A stretch of 6,175 bases of DNA from a gamma proteobacterium symbiont of Lucinoma myriamae. GTDB taxonomy: Bacteria > Pseudomonadota > Gammaproteobacteria > GRL18. This document shows, piece by piece, positions 1 through 6,170 of this stretch. Both the position numbers and the translations under genes were made by a program. The stretch spans positions 1-6,175 of the forward strand of contig JAHXIM010000331.1 of assembly GCA_025655635.1 (NCBI GenBank). The letters are read 5' to 3'. Every line of letters starts with the position of its first letter. Positions within the stretch are counted from its first letter, which is position 1. A model generated the notes under the pieces. It ran no database searches, was not told where the DNA came from, and was given only the letters and a program-made list of their open reading frames with translations.

Positions 1-11
1 TGTAGTTTCAT
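1..11 (-). CDS. Possible start of the next minus-strand gene (partial, unidentified)
   Basis: An ATG reads leftward from position 11, giving only Met-Lys-Leu before the window ends. AAGGA (minus strand, 25-21) lies 9 bases upstream, which is good Shine-Dalgarno spacing. A consensus -35 hexamer TTGACA lies at 86-81 on the minus strand, but the best -10 resemblance (TATCTT, 60-55) is 20 bases away, too far for a strong sigma-70 promoter. In most gammaproteobacteria pyrH (UMP kinase) follows tsf, so that is the default expectation. Three residues cannot confirm it, and a transposase or another gene is equally compatible. The call rests on the ribosome binding site alone. Confidence 0.3.
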
Positions 12-99
12 CGTTTGTATTCCTTATCATTGAACTTTGAGCGGTTCTCAGATAAAGATACTTACGATGAATCCCGTATTTGTCAAACTTTTATAGTCA

Positions 100-116
100 C
101 CCCAGCAGAGCCGGGG
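100..116 (-). repeat. Compact GC-rich hairpin downstream of tsf
   Basis: Read on the minus strand, a 7-bp stem (CCCCGGC with GCTGGGG) closes a 3-base TCT loop. One pair is G-T, which is tolerated as G-U in minus-strand RNA but is an A-C mismatch in plus-strand RNA, so a function would more likely be on the minus strand. No T-run follows (the next bases are TGACTATAAAAG), so it is not an intrinsic terminator. It stands out as a GC island in an AT-rich spacer. Such compact hairpins occur in REP-like repeats and at ends of IS200/IS605-type elements. Neither assignment can be made from one copy. Confidence 0.4.
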
Positions 117-161
117 GATTACCTTCTGTTAATTTATTTTTATAAATTTACTCAATAAATC

Positions 162-191
162 CCATTATGTTATTAACAAATAACATAATGG
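162..191 (-). terminator. Inverted repeat downstream of tsf, candidate terminator of rpsB-tsf
   Basis: A perfect 13-bp inverted repeat (162-174 with 179-191, 4-base loop) begins 24 bases beyond the tsf stop codon. The stem is AT-rich, and on the minus strand it is followed by GATTTATTG, a broken rather than continuous T-tract. Position and symmetry suit a terminator or a 3'-end stabilising hairpin for the rpsB-tsf mRNA. The weak U-tract means termination could be partial, which would permit read-through into whatever lies to the left. Confidence 0.5.
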
Positions 192-214
192 TTTAACACT
201 TATCGCTACTGGCT

Positions 215-1093
215 TTAAGCGCCGATTTGGGCCATTACTTCAGCAGCAAAATCTTCTGACTTCTTCTCCATACCTTCACCAACTTCCAGGCGGGTAAAGC
301 CTAAGACAGTTGCATCGGCATTTTTTACCAGTTTTTCAACGGTAATATCAGGATCTTTAACAAATGCCTGACCCATTAAAGTATTGTCTTTAATGAAGCG
401 CCTGATCTTGCCTTCAACAATCTTTTCGATGATGTTTTCTGGTTTGCCGCTATTAGCCGCTTCTGCTGCTGCAATTTCTTTCTCTTTAGCTAGTTCAGCT
501 TGATCAAGAGAAGACTCATCAAGACCCTTAGGATTACTTGCAGCAACGTGCATAGCAACATCTTTGATCAATTCTGCATTACCATCTTGCATATCAACTA
601 CAACACCAATTTTGGTGCCGTGCAGATAAGCACCTAGCTGACCCTCTGTTTCAAAAGTAACAAAACGGCGCACCGACATGTTTTCGCCAATTTTCGCAAT
701 CATAGTTTTTAAAACAGTATTAATGTCTTCAGGACCTTCTTCTAAAGGCATTGCTAATAGTGCTTCAACATCAGCAGGCGCATCAGCTAAAATACGTTTT
801 GCAACTGCGCTGGCGAAATTACCAAATTCATCACCCATAGCAACGAAGTCAGTTTCGCAGTTAACTTCCAGCATAACACCTTTTTTAGCATCATCACTGA
901 ATTCAACAACAACTTTACCTTCAGCCGCAATACGACCGGCTTTTTTATCAGCCTTTGCTAAACCAGTTTTGCGCATCAGTTCGATTGCTGCTTCAATATC
1001 ACCATCAGTTTCAACTAGTGATTTTTTGCATTCCATCATGCCCGCACCTGTGCGATCACGTAATTCTTTAACTAAAGAGGCGGTAATTGCCAT
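215..1093 (-). CDS. tsf: Elongation factor Ts
   Basis: EF-Ts (292 aa, E. coli 283) is the cytoplasmic nucleotide exchange factor that releases GDP from EF-Tu during translation. The N-terminal UBA-like domain is visible at about residues 1-55, with the signature TGAGMMECKKSL (15-26). The core carries NCETDFVA (78-85), whose Asp82-Phe83 correspond to the conserved Asp-Phe pair that intrudes into EF-Tu and disturbs the Mg2+ site. HGTKIGVVV (158-166) and MHVAASNPK (181-189) are typical of the second core half, followed by a coiled-coil-like region. The start chosen gives MAITASLVKEL, the family N-terminus. GAGG lies about 9 bases upstream, whereas an ATG 8 codons earlier would add MNYMRKKT, which has no family counterpart and would overlap this Shine-Dalgarno sequence. 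It is downstream of rpsB in the same orientation, separated by 176 bases, and probably cotranscribed. Confidence 0.98.
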   Translation of the reverse strand: MAITASLVKELRDRTGAGMMECKKSLVETDGDIEAAIELMRKTGLAKADKKAGRIAAEGKVVVEFSDDAKKGVMLEVNCETDFVAMGDEFGNFASAVAKRILADAPADVEALLAMPLEEGPEDINTVLKTMIAKIGENMSVRRFVTFETEGQLGAYLHGTKIGVVVDMQDGNAELIKDVAMHVAASNPKGLDESSLDQAELAKEKEIAAAEAANSGKPENIIEKIVEGKIRRFIKDNTLMGQAFVKDPDITVEKLVKNADATVLGFTRLEVGEGMEKKSEDFAAEVMAQIGA

Positions 1094-1115
1094 TGTTTTT
1101 TTCCTCATGTAATTC

Positions 1116-1163
1116 AAAACCGGGCAGTCCCGACAATCTTAAAGTTGCCAGCCTACTGCCCGG
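1116..1163 (-). terminator. Stem-loop with short T-run before tsf, possible partial terminator/attenuator
   Basis: On the minus strand a perfect 9-bp GC-rich stem (CCGGGCAGT at 1163-1155 with ACTGCCCGG at 1128-1120) encloses a second helix, CTGGCAA with TTGTCGG, which pairs throughout with G-U wobbles. Four T residues follow (1119-1116), then TTTG-type sequence and the tsf Shine-Dalgarno about 10 bases further on. The strong stem plus short T-run suggests inefficient intrinsic termination or an RNA processing/stability site that sets the tsf to rpsB ratio. Four T residues are few for an efficient terminator, so the regulatory role is inferred. Confidence 0.5.
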
Positions 1164-1223
1164 GAATTTTGTTCTTTCTGATTTTTAGCACTTTTTATTA
1201 AAGCGGCTATTTATCTCTTGCTG

Positions 1224-1253
1224 CGACTATTTTAATACTGATTAAAATAGTCG
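1224..1253 (-). other. Perfect 13-bp hairpin just after the rpsB stop codon
   Basis: The inverted repeat CGACTATTTTAAT (1224-1236) and ATTAAAATAGTCG (1241-1253) has a 4-base loop. On the minus strand it begins 16 bases after the rpsB stop codon. No T-run follows (the next bases are CAGCAAGAG), so it does not look like a terminator. A 3'-end stabiliser or RNase processing site within the rpsB-tsf transcript is the likeliest role. Confidence 0.5.
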
Positions 1254-1269
1254 TTTCTTAAAATAAAGA

Positions 1270-2028
1270 TTAAGAGGCAGCAGCTTCAGAAGATTTATCT
1301 GAACCGTCAACTTCAACAAACTCGTCTGATACAACAGCTTGTGTATTAGCTGCTTTTGCATCAAGTACAGATTCTGCAGCTGTTTCAACATATAGGTTGA
1401 TTGCACGAATCGCATCATCATTACCAGGAATGATATAATCAACACCATCTGCTTTATTGTTTGTATCAACTACGCCGATTACTGGGATACCAAGCTTATT
1501 CGCTTCTAGTACAGCAATTTTTTCATGGCCTACATCAACAATGAATACAGCTGAAGGCAGTGAGTTCATGTCTTTAATACCACCCAAACTTTTTTCTAAT
1601 TTTTCCATTTCACGGGAATTCATTAGTGCTTCTTTTTTAGTCAGAGTATTAAAAGTACCATCTTCAGATGCTTTTTCTAAATACTTAAGGCGTTTAATGG
1701 ATTGCTTAACTGTTTTAAAGTTAGTCAGCATACCACCTAACCAGCGATGGTTAACAAAAGGCATACCGCAACGCAGTGCCTGTTCCTTAATAGATTTACC
1801 CGCTGCACGTTTAGTACCAACAAATAAAATCTTGCCACGCTTAGCCGCAATCTGACCAACAAAGTTCATCGCATCGTTGAACATTGGTAGAGTGCTTTCT
1901 AAGTTAATTATATGAATTTTGTTACGATCACCAAAGATATATTGACCCATTTTCGGGTTCCAATAACGGGTCTGGTGACCAAAATGAACGCCTGCTTCAA
2001 GCATTTGACGCATTGTGACTTTTGCCAT
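1270..2028 (-). CDS. rpsB: 30S ribosomal protein S2
   Basis: S2 (252 aa, E. coli 241) joins the 30S subunit late in assembly and is needed for binding of S1. Family hallmarks are HFGHQTRYWNPKM (15-27), IHIINLEST (38-46), FVGTKRAAG (69-77), HRWLGGMLTNFKT (94-106), VFIVDVGHEKIAVLEANKL (161-179) and PVIGVVDTNNKADGVDYIIP (182-201). The C-terminal tail is a low-complexity acidic and Ala/Ser-rich extension, as is common. The start is MAKVTMRQMLEAG, with AAGGAA (minus strand, 2041-2036) 7 bases upstream. An in-frame ATG at 2073 would add 15 residues with no family match and would run through the leader structures, so it is rejected. rpsB is first in the operon with tsf, is divergent from map, and has a long structured leader that suggests feedback control. 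Confidence 0.98.
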   Translation of the reverse strand: MAKVTMRQMLEAGVHFGHQTRYWNPKMGQYIFGDRNKIHIINLESTLPMFNDAMNFVGQIAAKRGKILFVGTKRAAGKSIKEQALRCGMPFVNHRWLGGMLTNFKTVKQSIKRLKYLEKASEDGTFNTLTKKEALMNSREMEKLEKSLGGIKDMNSLPSAVFIVDVGHEKIAVLEANKLGIPVIGVVDTNNKADGVDYIIPGNDDAIRAINLYVETAAESVLDAKAANTQAVVSDEFVEVDGSDKSSEAAAS

Positions 2029-2031
2029 GAT

Positions 2032-2059
2032 AAATTTCCTTAATATAAGGGTTAAATCT
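2032..2059 (-). promoter_or_regulatory. Hairpin sequestering the rpsB Shine-Dalgarno
   Basis: On the minus strand CCTTA (2050-2046) pairs perfectly with TAAGG (2042-2038) across a 3-base TAT loop, which hides the Shine-Dalgarno AAGG. AGATTT (2059-2054) pairs with AAATTT (2037-2032), one pair being G-U, extending the helix below an AAC bulge. The helix ends 3 bases before the rpsB ATG, so initiation would need it to open. It directly adjoins the larger leader element at 2061-2156, so the two could stack or exchange. The pairing is seen directly; the regulatory role is inferred. Confidence 0.55.
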
Positions 2060-2060
2060 T

Positions 2061-2156
2061 CCCTGTATCCCATAAACCAACCTGATTTCTCATTATTAAG
2101 GCATTTAATGCTTCAGAATAATGTCCAGGCACCCAGATTTATGTGTCGATACAGAG
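2061..2156 (-). ncRNA. rpsB leader element (S2 autoregulatory / t44-like), candidate
   Basis: This part of the rpsB 5' leader can fold into one long interrupted stem on the minus strand. From outside inward the helices are CTCTGTATC (2156-2148) with GATACAGGG (2069-2061), CATAAATC (2143-2136) with GGTTTATG (2078-2071), CCTGG (2129-2125) with TCAGG (2085-2081), CATTATT (2123-2117) with AATAATG (2097-2091), and an apical GCAT/ATGC hairpin (2111-2101). The nesting is consistent over about 96 nt, which is unlikely by chance. In gammaproteobacteria the rpsB leader is the known site of autogenous repression by S2, and Rfam describes a t44 RNA there. The match by location is strong, but I did not verify it with a covariance model. 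Confidence 0.6.
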
Positions 2157-2166
2157 TCGGAGTAGT

Positions 2167-2199
2167 AAAAAACCTTGCTCATAGTTACGTATAACAAGG
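2167..2199 (-). terminator. Terminator-like stem in the rpsB leader, candidate attenuator
   Basis: On the minus strand CCTTG (2199-2195) pairs with CAAGG (2177-2173), followed at once by six T residues (2172-2167). Inside, TTA-TACG-TAA forms a small helix with a UACG loop, a member of the stable UNCG class. The element is about 55 nt after the inferred transcription start and 140 nt before the rpsB ATG. The outer stem is only 5 bp with an internal loop, so termination efficiency is uncertain. It may be a premature-termination control point upstream of rpsB. Confidence 0.4.
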
Positions 2200-2221
2200 C
2201 GTGCGTATTATTCCATAAAAC

Positions 2222-2249
2222 AATGGAAACAACAATCTTTGTTTCCATT
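2222..2249 (-). other. 5'-end hairpin of the rpsB leader
   Basis: A perfect 11-bp inverted repeat, AATGGAAACAA (2222-2232) and TTGTTTCCATT (2239-2249), has a 6-base loop. It lies just downstream of the inferred rpsB start site, so it would form the extreme 5' end of the leader RNA, where such hairpins often protect an mRNA from 5'-dependent decay. The symmetry would also suit a protein operator between the divergent promoters. No known operator is recognised. Confidence 0.45.
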
Positions 2250-2259
2250 CTATTTTAAG

Positions 2260-2288
2260 TTTTTAATGTCTATTGGGTGCGCTGTCAA
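2260..2288 (-). promoter_or_regulatory. rpsB-tsf sigma-70 promoter
   Basis: On the minus strand a perfect -35 hexamer TTGACA (2288-2283) is followed after 17 bases by TAAAAA (2265-2260), which matches the -10 consensus at four of six positions. Transcription would begin near 2253 and give a leader of about 225 nt, long enough for the structured elements described. TAGAAT (2252-2247) is a better -10 match but has no -35 at the right distance. Confidence 0.6.
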
Positions 2289-2299
2289 CTGGGCAGGAT

Positions 2300-2364
2300 T
2301 TGACTTGATATATTCATCACAGTAATAAAAATATCGGTTAATTTTGTAGTTAAAAAGGTATAAT
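2300..2364 (+). promoter_or_regulatory. map promoter region
   Basis: A perfect -10 hexamer TATAAT (2359-2364) would start transcription near 2371, about 60 bases before map. Its -35 region at 16-18 bases spacing is poor. A second candidate upstream has TTGACT (2300-2305) and, 17 bases later, TAATAA (2323-2328), a good -35 with a weak -10. Either or both may drive map and, by read-through, glnD. The rpsB -35 on the other strand lies only 12 bases to the left of TTGACT, so the divergent promoters are tightly packed. Confidence 0.5.
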
Positions 2365-2430
2365 GCTCAACTTATCTTTTTAGAGCCAGTTAAACAGCTC
2401 TCCTATTTTATAAAAAAGAAAGCATAATCC

Positions 2431-3195
2431 ATGAGCATTACGATAAAAACACCTGAAGAAATTACAAAAATGCGTATCGCCGGCAAACTTGCCGCTGAAG
2501 TGCTGCAAATGATTGAACCTTATGTTAAGCCCGGTATTACTACCGATGAGCTTGATAAGATATGTCATGATTATATTGTTAATGAGCAGCAGGCAGTCCC
2601 GGCACCACTCAATTATCATGGTTTTCCCAAATCAATCTGTACTTCTGTCAATAATCAAATCTGCCATGGTATCCCCAGTGATAAAAAGCTTAAAAATGGT
2701 GATATTATTAATATTGATATTACCGTAATTAAGGACGGTTATCATGGTGATACCAGCAAAATGTTTCTAATCGGCAAACCCTCAATTCTTGCTGAACGTC
2801 TTTGCCGAATCAGCCATGAATGCTTATTCACTGGAATAGAAATGGTAAAGCCGGGTATTCATCTGGGTGATATTGGTCATGCCATTGCTAAACATGCAGA
2901 AGATAATAATTTTTCTGTGGTAAGAGAATATTGCGGTCATGGTATTGGTGCTAACTTTCATGAAGATCCTCAAGTGCTGCATTATGGTAAGCCCGGCAGT
3001 AAAGAAATGCTTGAAGAAGGTATGACTTTTACCACTGAACCTATGATCAATGCCGGTAGACGTCAAATTCGAGTATTACCCGATAAATGGACTGTGGTTA
3101 CAAAAGATCGCAGCTTATCAGCGCAATGGGAACATACTCTTCTGGTCACTGCTGACGGTTATGAAATTTTAACGCTTCGCGATGAAGAGCGATAA
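2431..3195 (+). CDS. map: Methionine aminopeptidase, type I
   Basis: This cytoplasmic metalloenzyme removes the initiator methionine from nascent proteins when the second residue is small. At 254 aa (E. coli 264) it aligns nearly colinearly with the E. coli enzyme, offset by one residue, and is slightly shorter at the C-terminus. The pita-bread fold metal ligands are all present: Asp96 in INIDITV, Asp107 in HGDTSKMF, His170 in YCGHGIG, Glu203 in TTEPMINAG and Glu234 in QWEHT. The substrate-site His79 (CHGIP) and His177 (FHEDPQVLHY) are also kept. There is no N-terminal zinc-finger extension, so it is a type Ia enzyme. The Shine-Dalgarno is weak: only a purine stretch AGAAAG (2417-2422) 8 bases before the ATG. 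It diverges from rpsB and is followed by glnD on the same strand after 92 bases. Confidence 0.98.
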   Translation: MSITIKTPEEITKMRIAGKLAAEVLQMIEPYVKPGITTDELDKICHDYIVNEQQAVPAPLNYHGFPKSICTSVNNQICHGIPSDKKLKNGDIINIDITVIKDGYHGDTSKMFLIGKPSILAERLCRISHECLFTGIEMVKPGIHLGDIGHAIAKHAEDNNFSVVREYCGHGIGANFHEDPQVLHYGKPGSKEMLEEGMTFTTEPMINAGRRQIRVLPDKWTVVTKDRSLSAQWEHTLLVTADGYEILTLRDEER

Positions 3196-3234
3196 AATAA
3201 AAATATTTATTAATAAGCCTATGGTCACTTACTT

Positions 3235-3264
3235 TTTGTAAACTATATGCTGAGTGGTTACAAA
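3235..3264 (+). other. Small inverted repeat in the map-glnD spacer
   Basis: TTTGTAA (3235-3241) and TTACAAA (3258-3264) form a 7-bp stem, extendable by three weak pairs after a bulge. It ends 6 bases before the glnD Shine-Dalgarno AAGGA (3271-3275). There is no T-run after it, so map and glnD are probably cotranscribed through it. A TATATG (3244-3249) inside the loop is a possible -10 but lacks a -35. The function is unknown and it may be chance. Confidence 0.25.
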
Positions 3265-3287
3265 CAAAATAAGGATTCAGACATCTG

Positions 3288-6014
3288 ATGCAATTAGTTA
3301 TTCCACCTTCATTAGAGCTGCTATTTGATTTCAGCGAACTGGAAGCCGAACTGGCTGAAAGTAAAACACCTTTATTACCATTAAAAAAAGCAGTTAAGTC
3401 AATTTATGAAAAACAGATAGAGCAATTTCAAAATAAACAGAATATTGTTCATCTGATCAAAGAACGTTCACAGGCCATTGATATTATATTATCCATGGCC
3501 TGGTCTTATTATAATCTGGGTGAAAATGCAGCACTCTTAGCCGTTGGCGGTTATGGTCGTGGTGAACTGCATCCTTATAGTGATGTGGATTTACTCTTAT
3601 TACATGATGCAGAACATGATCTGGAAGATGAATCAGGTGCAAATAAAGAATTTGTTGATAATCTGCATTTTTTTATTGCCTTGCTCTGGGATATTGGTTT
3701 GGAAATCGGCCATAGTGTGCGCACAGTAGATGAATGTATAAAAGAAGCTGAAAATGACATTACCATTATCAGCAATCTAATGGAGTCACGCCTGATCACT
3801 GGCGATAAAACACTTTATGAACAGCTCTCCAGCCAATTAGGCCCAGAAAACATCTGGCCGACTAAAGATTTTACTGCCGCTAAAATTCAGGAAAAAAATA
3901 AACGTTATCTTAAATTCAACGAAACGGCATACAATCTGGAGCCCAATATTAAGGAAGGTCCCGGCGGCTTACGTGATATACAGATCATCGGCTGGGTTGC
4001 CAAACGACACTTTGGTGTTGAAAGTTTAAAAGATCTGGTCGGACATAATTTTTTAACCCTGAATGAATATGAGCAGTTGGAACAGGGACAAAATTTTCTC
4101 TGGAAGATCCGCTTCGCATTACATGTTTTATGTAAACGTCATGAAGAACGTTTATTATTTGATTACCAAAGAGAATTAGCTCAACAATTCGGCTATACCG
4201 ACTGTGAAGGGAAATTAGCTGTTGAAAGTTTTATGGCGGATTATTACCAGAATGTCATGGAGTTAGAACGCCTGAATGAAATGTTATTACAATATTTTCA
4301 GGAAGTCATTATTTTCAGTGACAGTGATGCCAAACCCATAAAAATTAATCGCCGTTTCATTAACTATAAGGGTTATATAGCAGCAACTAATCAAAGTATT
4401 TTTAGAAACTACCCTTTTGCACTATTAGAAATCTTTCTTATGCTATGTCAGGATCCTGAACTTAAAGGTGTCAGGGCAAGTACCATCCGCCTGATCCGGG
4501 CACATTGTTATCTGATTGATGACAGTTTTCGTAAAGATCTGCGTTGCCGTACTCTGTTTATGGAGATTTTACGCCAGCCCTTTGGTATCACTCATGAAAT
4601 GAGACGTATGAATCGTTATGGTGTTCTGGCAGCCTATATTCCTGAATTTAAACAAATTGTGGGGCAAATGCAGCATGATTTGTATCATGCTTATACAGTC
4701 GATGAACACACCTTAAAAGTGCTTCGTAATGCCCGTCGTCTATTTGTCCCCGAACATGCTCATGAATTACCTCTGGCAAGTAAAGTTGCCCATTATCTCC
4801 CTAAGCCAGAACTCTTATATCTGGCAGCATTATTTCATGATATAGGTAAAGGTCGAGGCGGCCGTCATGAAGAATTAGGTGCCATTGATGCAGAGCAATT
4901 TTGTCAATTACACGATTTGAATCTCAGAGATACCCGCCTTGTCAGCTGGTTAGTACGCAATCATTTAATCATGTCTATGACAGCACAACGTAAAGATATC
5001 AACGATCCTGCCGTTATCCATGAATTTGCTTTACTTGTTGGCGAAAGTCAGTATCTGGATTATCTCTATATGCTAACTGTGTCTGATATCCGGGCAACCA
5101 GTCCTAAAGTATGGAACAGCTGGAAAGACTCTTTATTAACTCAACTCTATAATTTAACCAAAATTGCCTTAAATAAAGGCCTGGAAAATCCTCTGCAGCA
5201 TGATGAATGCATTAAAGACTGCAAAGCAATTGCATTAGGGAAGTTACTCGATAATCATTATTCTCAGGAAAACATTACACAACTCTGGTCATCTTTACCC
5301 AAAGAATATTTCATCAAGTTTCAAGTAGAAGAAATTATCTGGCAAACTGAAACGATCCTGGATGTTTATAAACAAGATCCTGAACGGATACTGTGCACAC
5401 CTGATCTCACCTCAAAAAAACCCATTATTCTTATTAAACCCCATGAAGAACGCGGTGGTACAGAAATCTTTATTTATACCCTGGAAGTCGATCATCTGTT
5501 TGCCATGGTTACAGCAACACTTTCACAACTACTGCTTGAAGTCACCGAGGCTAAAACAGTGACATCATCCAATGGTTGCACCTATCATACCTATTTTGTA
5601 CTTGAGGGTGACGGTTCTATAGTAACGGATAATGAGCGAATAGAAACGATAAAACAAACACTTGAAGAGAAGCTGTCCCAGGAGAAATTTGCATTTCCGG
5701 CACTTGCTCATAGACTAAGCCGAACTGAAAAACAATTTTCACATAAAACCACAGTACATTTTGATGAAGACTTAGAAAATAATCAGACACTCATGACCAT
5801 TACAGCATCAAACCGCCCTGCCCTGTTGTCTCATATAGGTCAGGCCTTAATTGAATGCCATGTCCATTTAGATAATGCTAAAATCTCAACTTTTGGTGAA
5901 AAAGTAGAGGATGTCTTTATCATTCGGGATGAGAATAAGCAAATAATTACCGACATCAAAAAGCAGGAAGCCATTCGCAGAGCGATTATACGACTCGTTG
6001 ATGAAATGGAATAA
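3288..6014 (+). CDS. glnD: Bifunctional [protein-PII] uridylyltransferase / uridylyl-removing enzyme
   Basis: GlnD is the glutamine sensor of nitrogen control. It adds UMP to PII proteins (GlnB/GlnK) when glutamine is low and removes it when glutamine is high, thereby setting glutamine synthetase adenylylation and NtrBC activity. At 908 aa (E. coli 890) it has every domain in order. The nucleotidyltransferase domain (about 60-200) carries the motif GGYGRGELHPYSDVD with Gly87-Gly88 and catalytic Asp99 and Asp101. A helical linker containing NLEPNIKEGPGGLRDI (216-231) follows. The HD hydrolase domain (about 470-600) has His474, the His517-Asp518 pair in LFHDIGKGRGG, His559 and Asp600. ACT1 (about 722-800) begins GGTEIFIY, and ACT2 (about 834-905) has NRPALLSHIG and the ISTFGEKVEDVFII region. 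The ATG follows AAGGA by 12 bases, a little long, and an in-frame TAA at 3270-3272 bars any longer form. It is probably in an operon with map. Confidence 0.98.
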   Translation: MQLVIPPSLELLFDFSELEAELAESKTPLLPLKKAVKSIYEKQIEQFQNKQNIVHLIKERSQAIDIILSMAWSYYNLGENAALLAVGGYGRGELHPYSDVDLLLLHDAEHDLEDESGANKEFVDNLHFFIALLWDIGLEIGHSVRTVDECIKEAENDITIISNLMESRLITGDKTLYEQLSSQLGPENIWPTKDFTAAKIQEKNKRYLKFNETAYNLEPNIKEGPGGLRDIQIIGWVAKRHFGVESLKDLVGHNFLTLNEYEQLEQGQNFLWKIRFALHVLCKRHEERLLFDYQRELAQQFGYTDCEGKLAVESFMADYYQNVMELERLNEMLLQYFQEVIIFSDSDAKPIKINRRFINYKGYIAATNQSIFRNYPFALLEIFLMLCQDPELKGVRASTIRLIRAHCYLIDDSFRKDLRCRTLFMEILRQPFGITHEMRRMNRYGVLAAYIPEFKQIVGQMQHDLYHAYTVDEHTLKVLRNARRLFVPEHAHELPLASKVAHYLPKPELLYLAALFHDIGKGRGGRHEELGAIDAEQFCQLHDLNLRDTRLVSWLVRNHLIMSMTAQRKDINDPAVIHEFALLVGESQYLDYLYMLTVSDIRATSPKVWNSWKDSLLTQLYNLTKIALNKGLENPLQHDECIKDCKAIALGKLLDNHYSQENITQLWSSLPKEYFIKFQVEEIIWQTETILDVYKQDPERILCTPDLTSKKPIILIKPHEERGGTEIFIYTLEVDHLFAMVTATLSQLLLEVTEAKTVTSSNGCTYHTYFVLEGDGSIVTDNERIETIKQTLEEKLSQEKFAFPALAHRLSRTEKQFSHKTTVHFDEDLENNQTLMTITASNRPALLSHIGQALIECHVHLDNAKISTFGEKVEDVFIIRDENKQIITDIKKQEAIRRAIIRLVDEME

Positions 6015-6123
6015 TTTAATATTTCGCATGAATCCACCCCACCAGTTATGAAATCAAGTACCAATGGGATGAAAGGTGAGAAAGAAGTATACCCAATCAA
6101 CTTGAAAATGCAGGATCGAACGT

Positions 6124-6170
6124 CTGAAAATTATCATTAATTCGAGTATCTAATGATTTTCCAATTTCAG
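6124..6170 (+). repeat. Imperfect inverted repeat downstream of glnD
   Basis: ATCATTA (6133-6139) and TAATGAT (6151-6157) form a 7-bp AT-rich stem with an 11-base loop, followed by TTT. An outer pair, CTGAAAATT (6124-6132) and AATTTCAG (6163-6170), extends the symmetry with small bulges. It lies 110 bases after the glnD stop and could be a weak terminator for map-glnD. The stem is AT-rich and the T-run is short, so this is tentative. No gene can be supported in 6015-6175. Confidence 0.3.

Noticed and set aside
6..158. Plus-strand open frame of about 50 codons near the left edge
   Set aside because: It contains no ATG, follows a stop codon at 3-5, and crosses the GC hairpin; there is no sign of a protein family.
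678..1112. 144-residue open frame antisense to tsf
   Set aside because: It lies almost entirely opposite a certain EF-Ts gene, has Ser/Ala-rich composition typical of reverse-complement translation, and has no recognisable domain.
1457..1855. 132-residue open frame antisense to rpsB
   Set aside because: It is fully inside rpsB on the other strand with no family resemblance; a shadow of the ribosomal gene.
2029..2073. Longer rpsB start at 2073 adding 15 residues
   Set aside because: The extension has no counterpart in S2 proteins and would place the real Shine-Dalgarno AAGGAA inside the coding region.
2052..2093. 13-codon upstream open frame in the rpsB leader (minus strand ATG at 2093)
   Set aside because: It has no Shine-Dalgarno, lies inside the predicted leader stem, and is short enough to occur by chance.
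3221..3249. Separate glnD promoter using TATATG (3244-3249)
   Set aside because: There is no acceptable -35 hexamer at 16-18 bases spacing, so cotranscription with map is simpler.
5840..6100. 86-residue open frame antisense to the glnD 3' end
   Set aside because: It mostly overlaps the ACT2 coding region of glnD in reverse and has no family features.
6048..6140. 30-codon open frame after glnD
   Set aside because: No ribosome binding site precedes the ATG, there is no recognisable sequence, and the length is within chance expectation.
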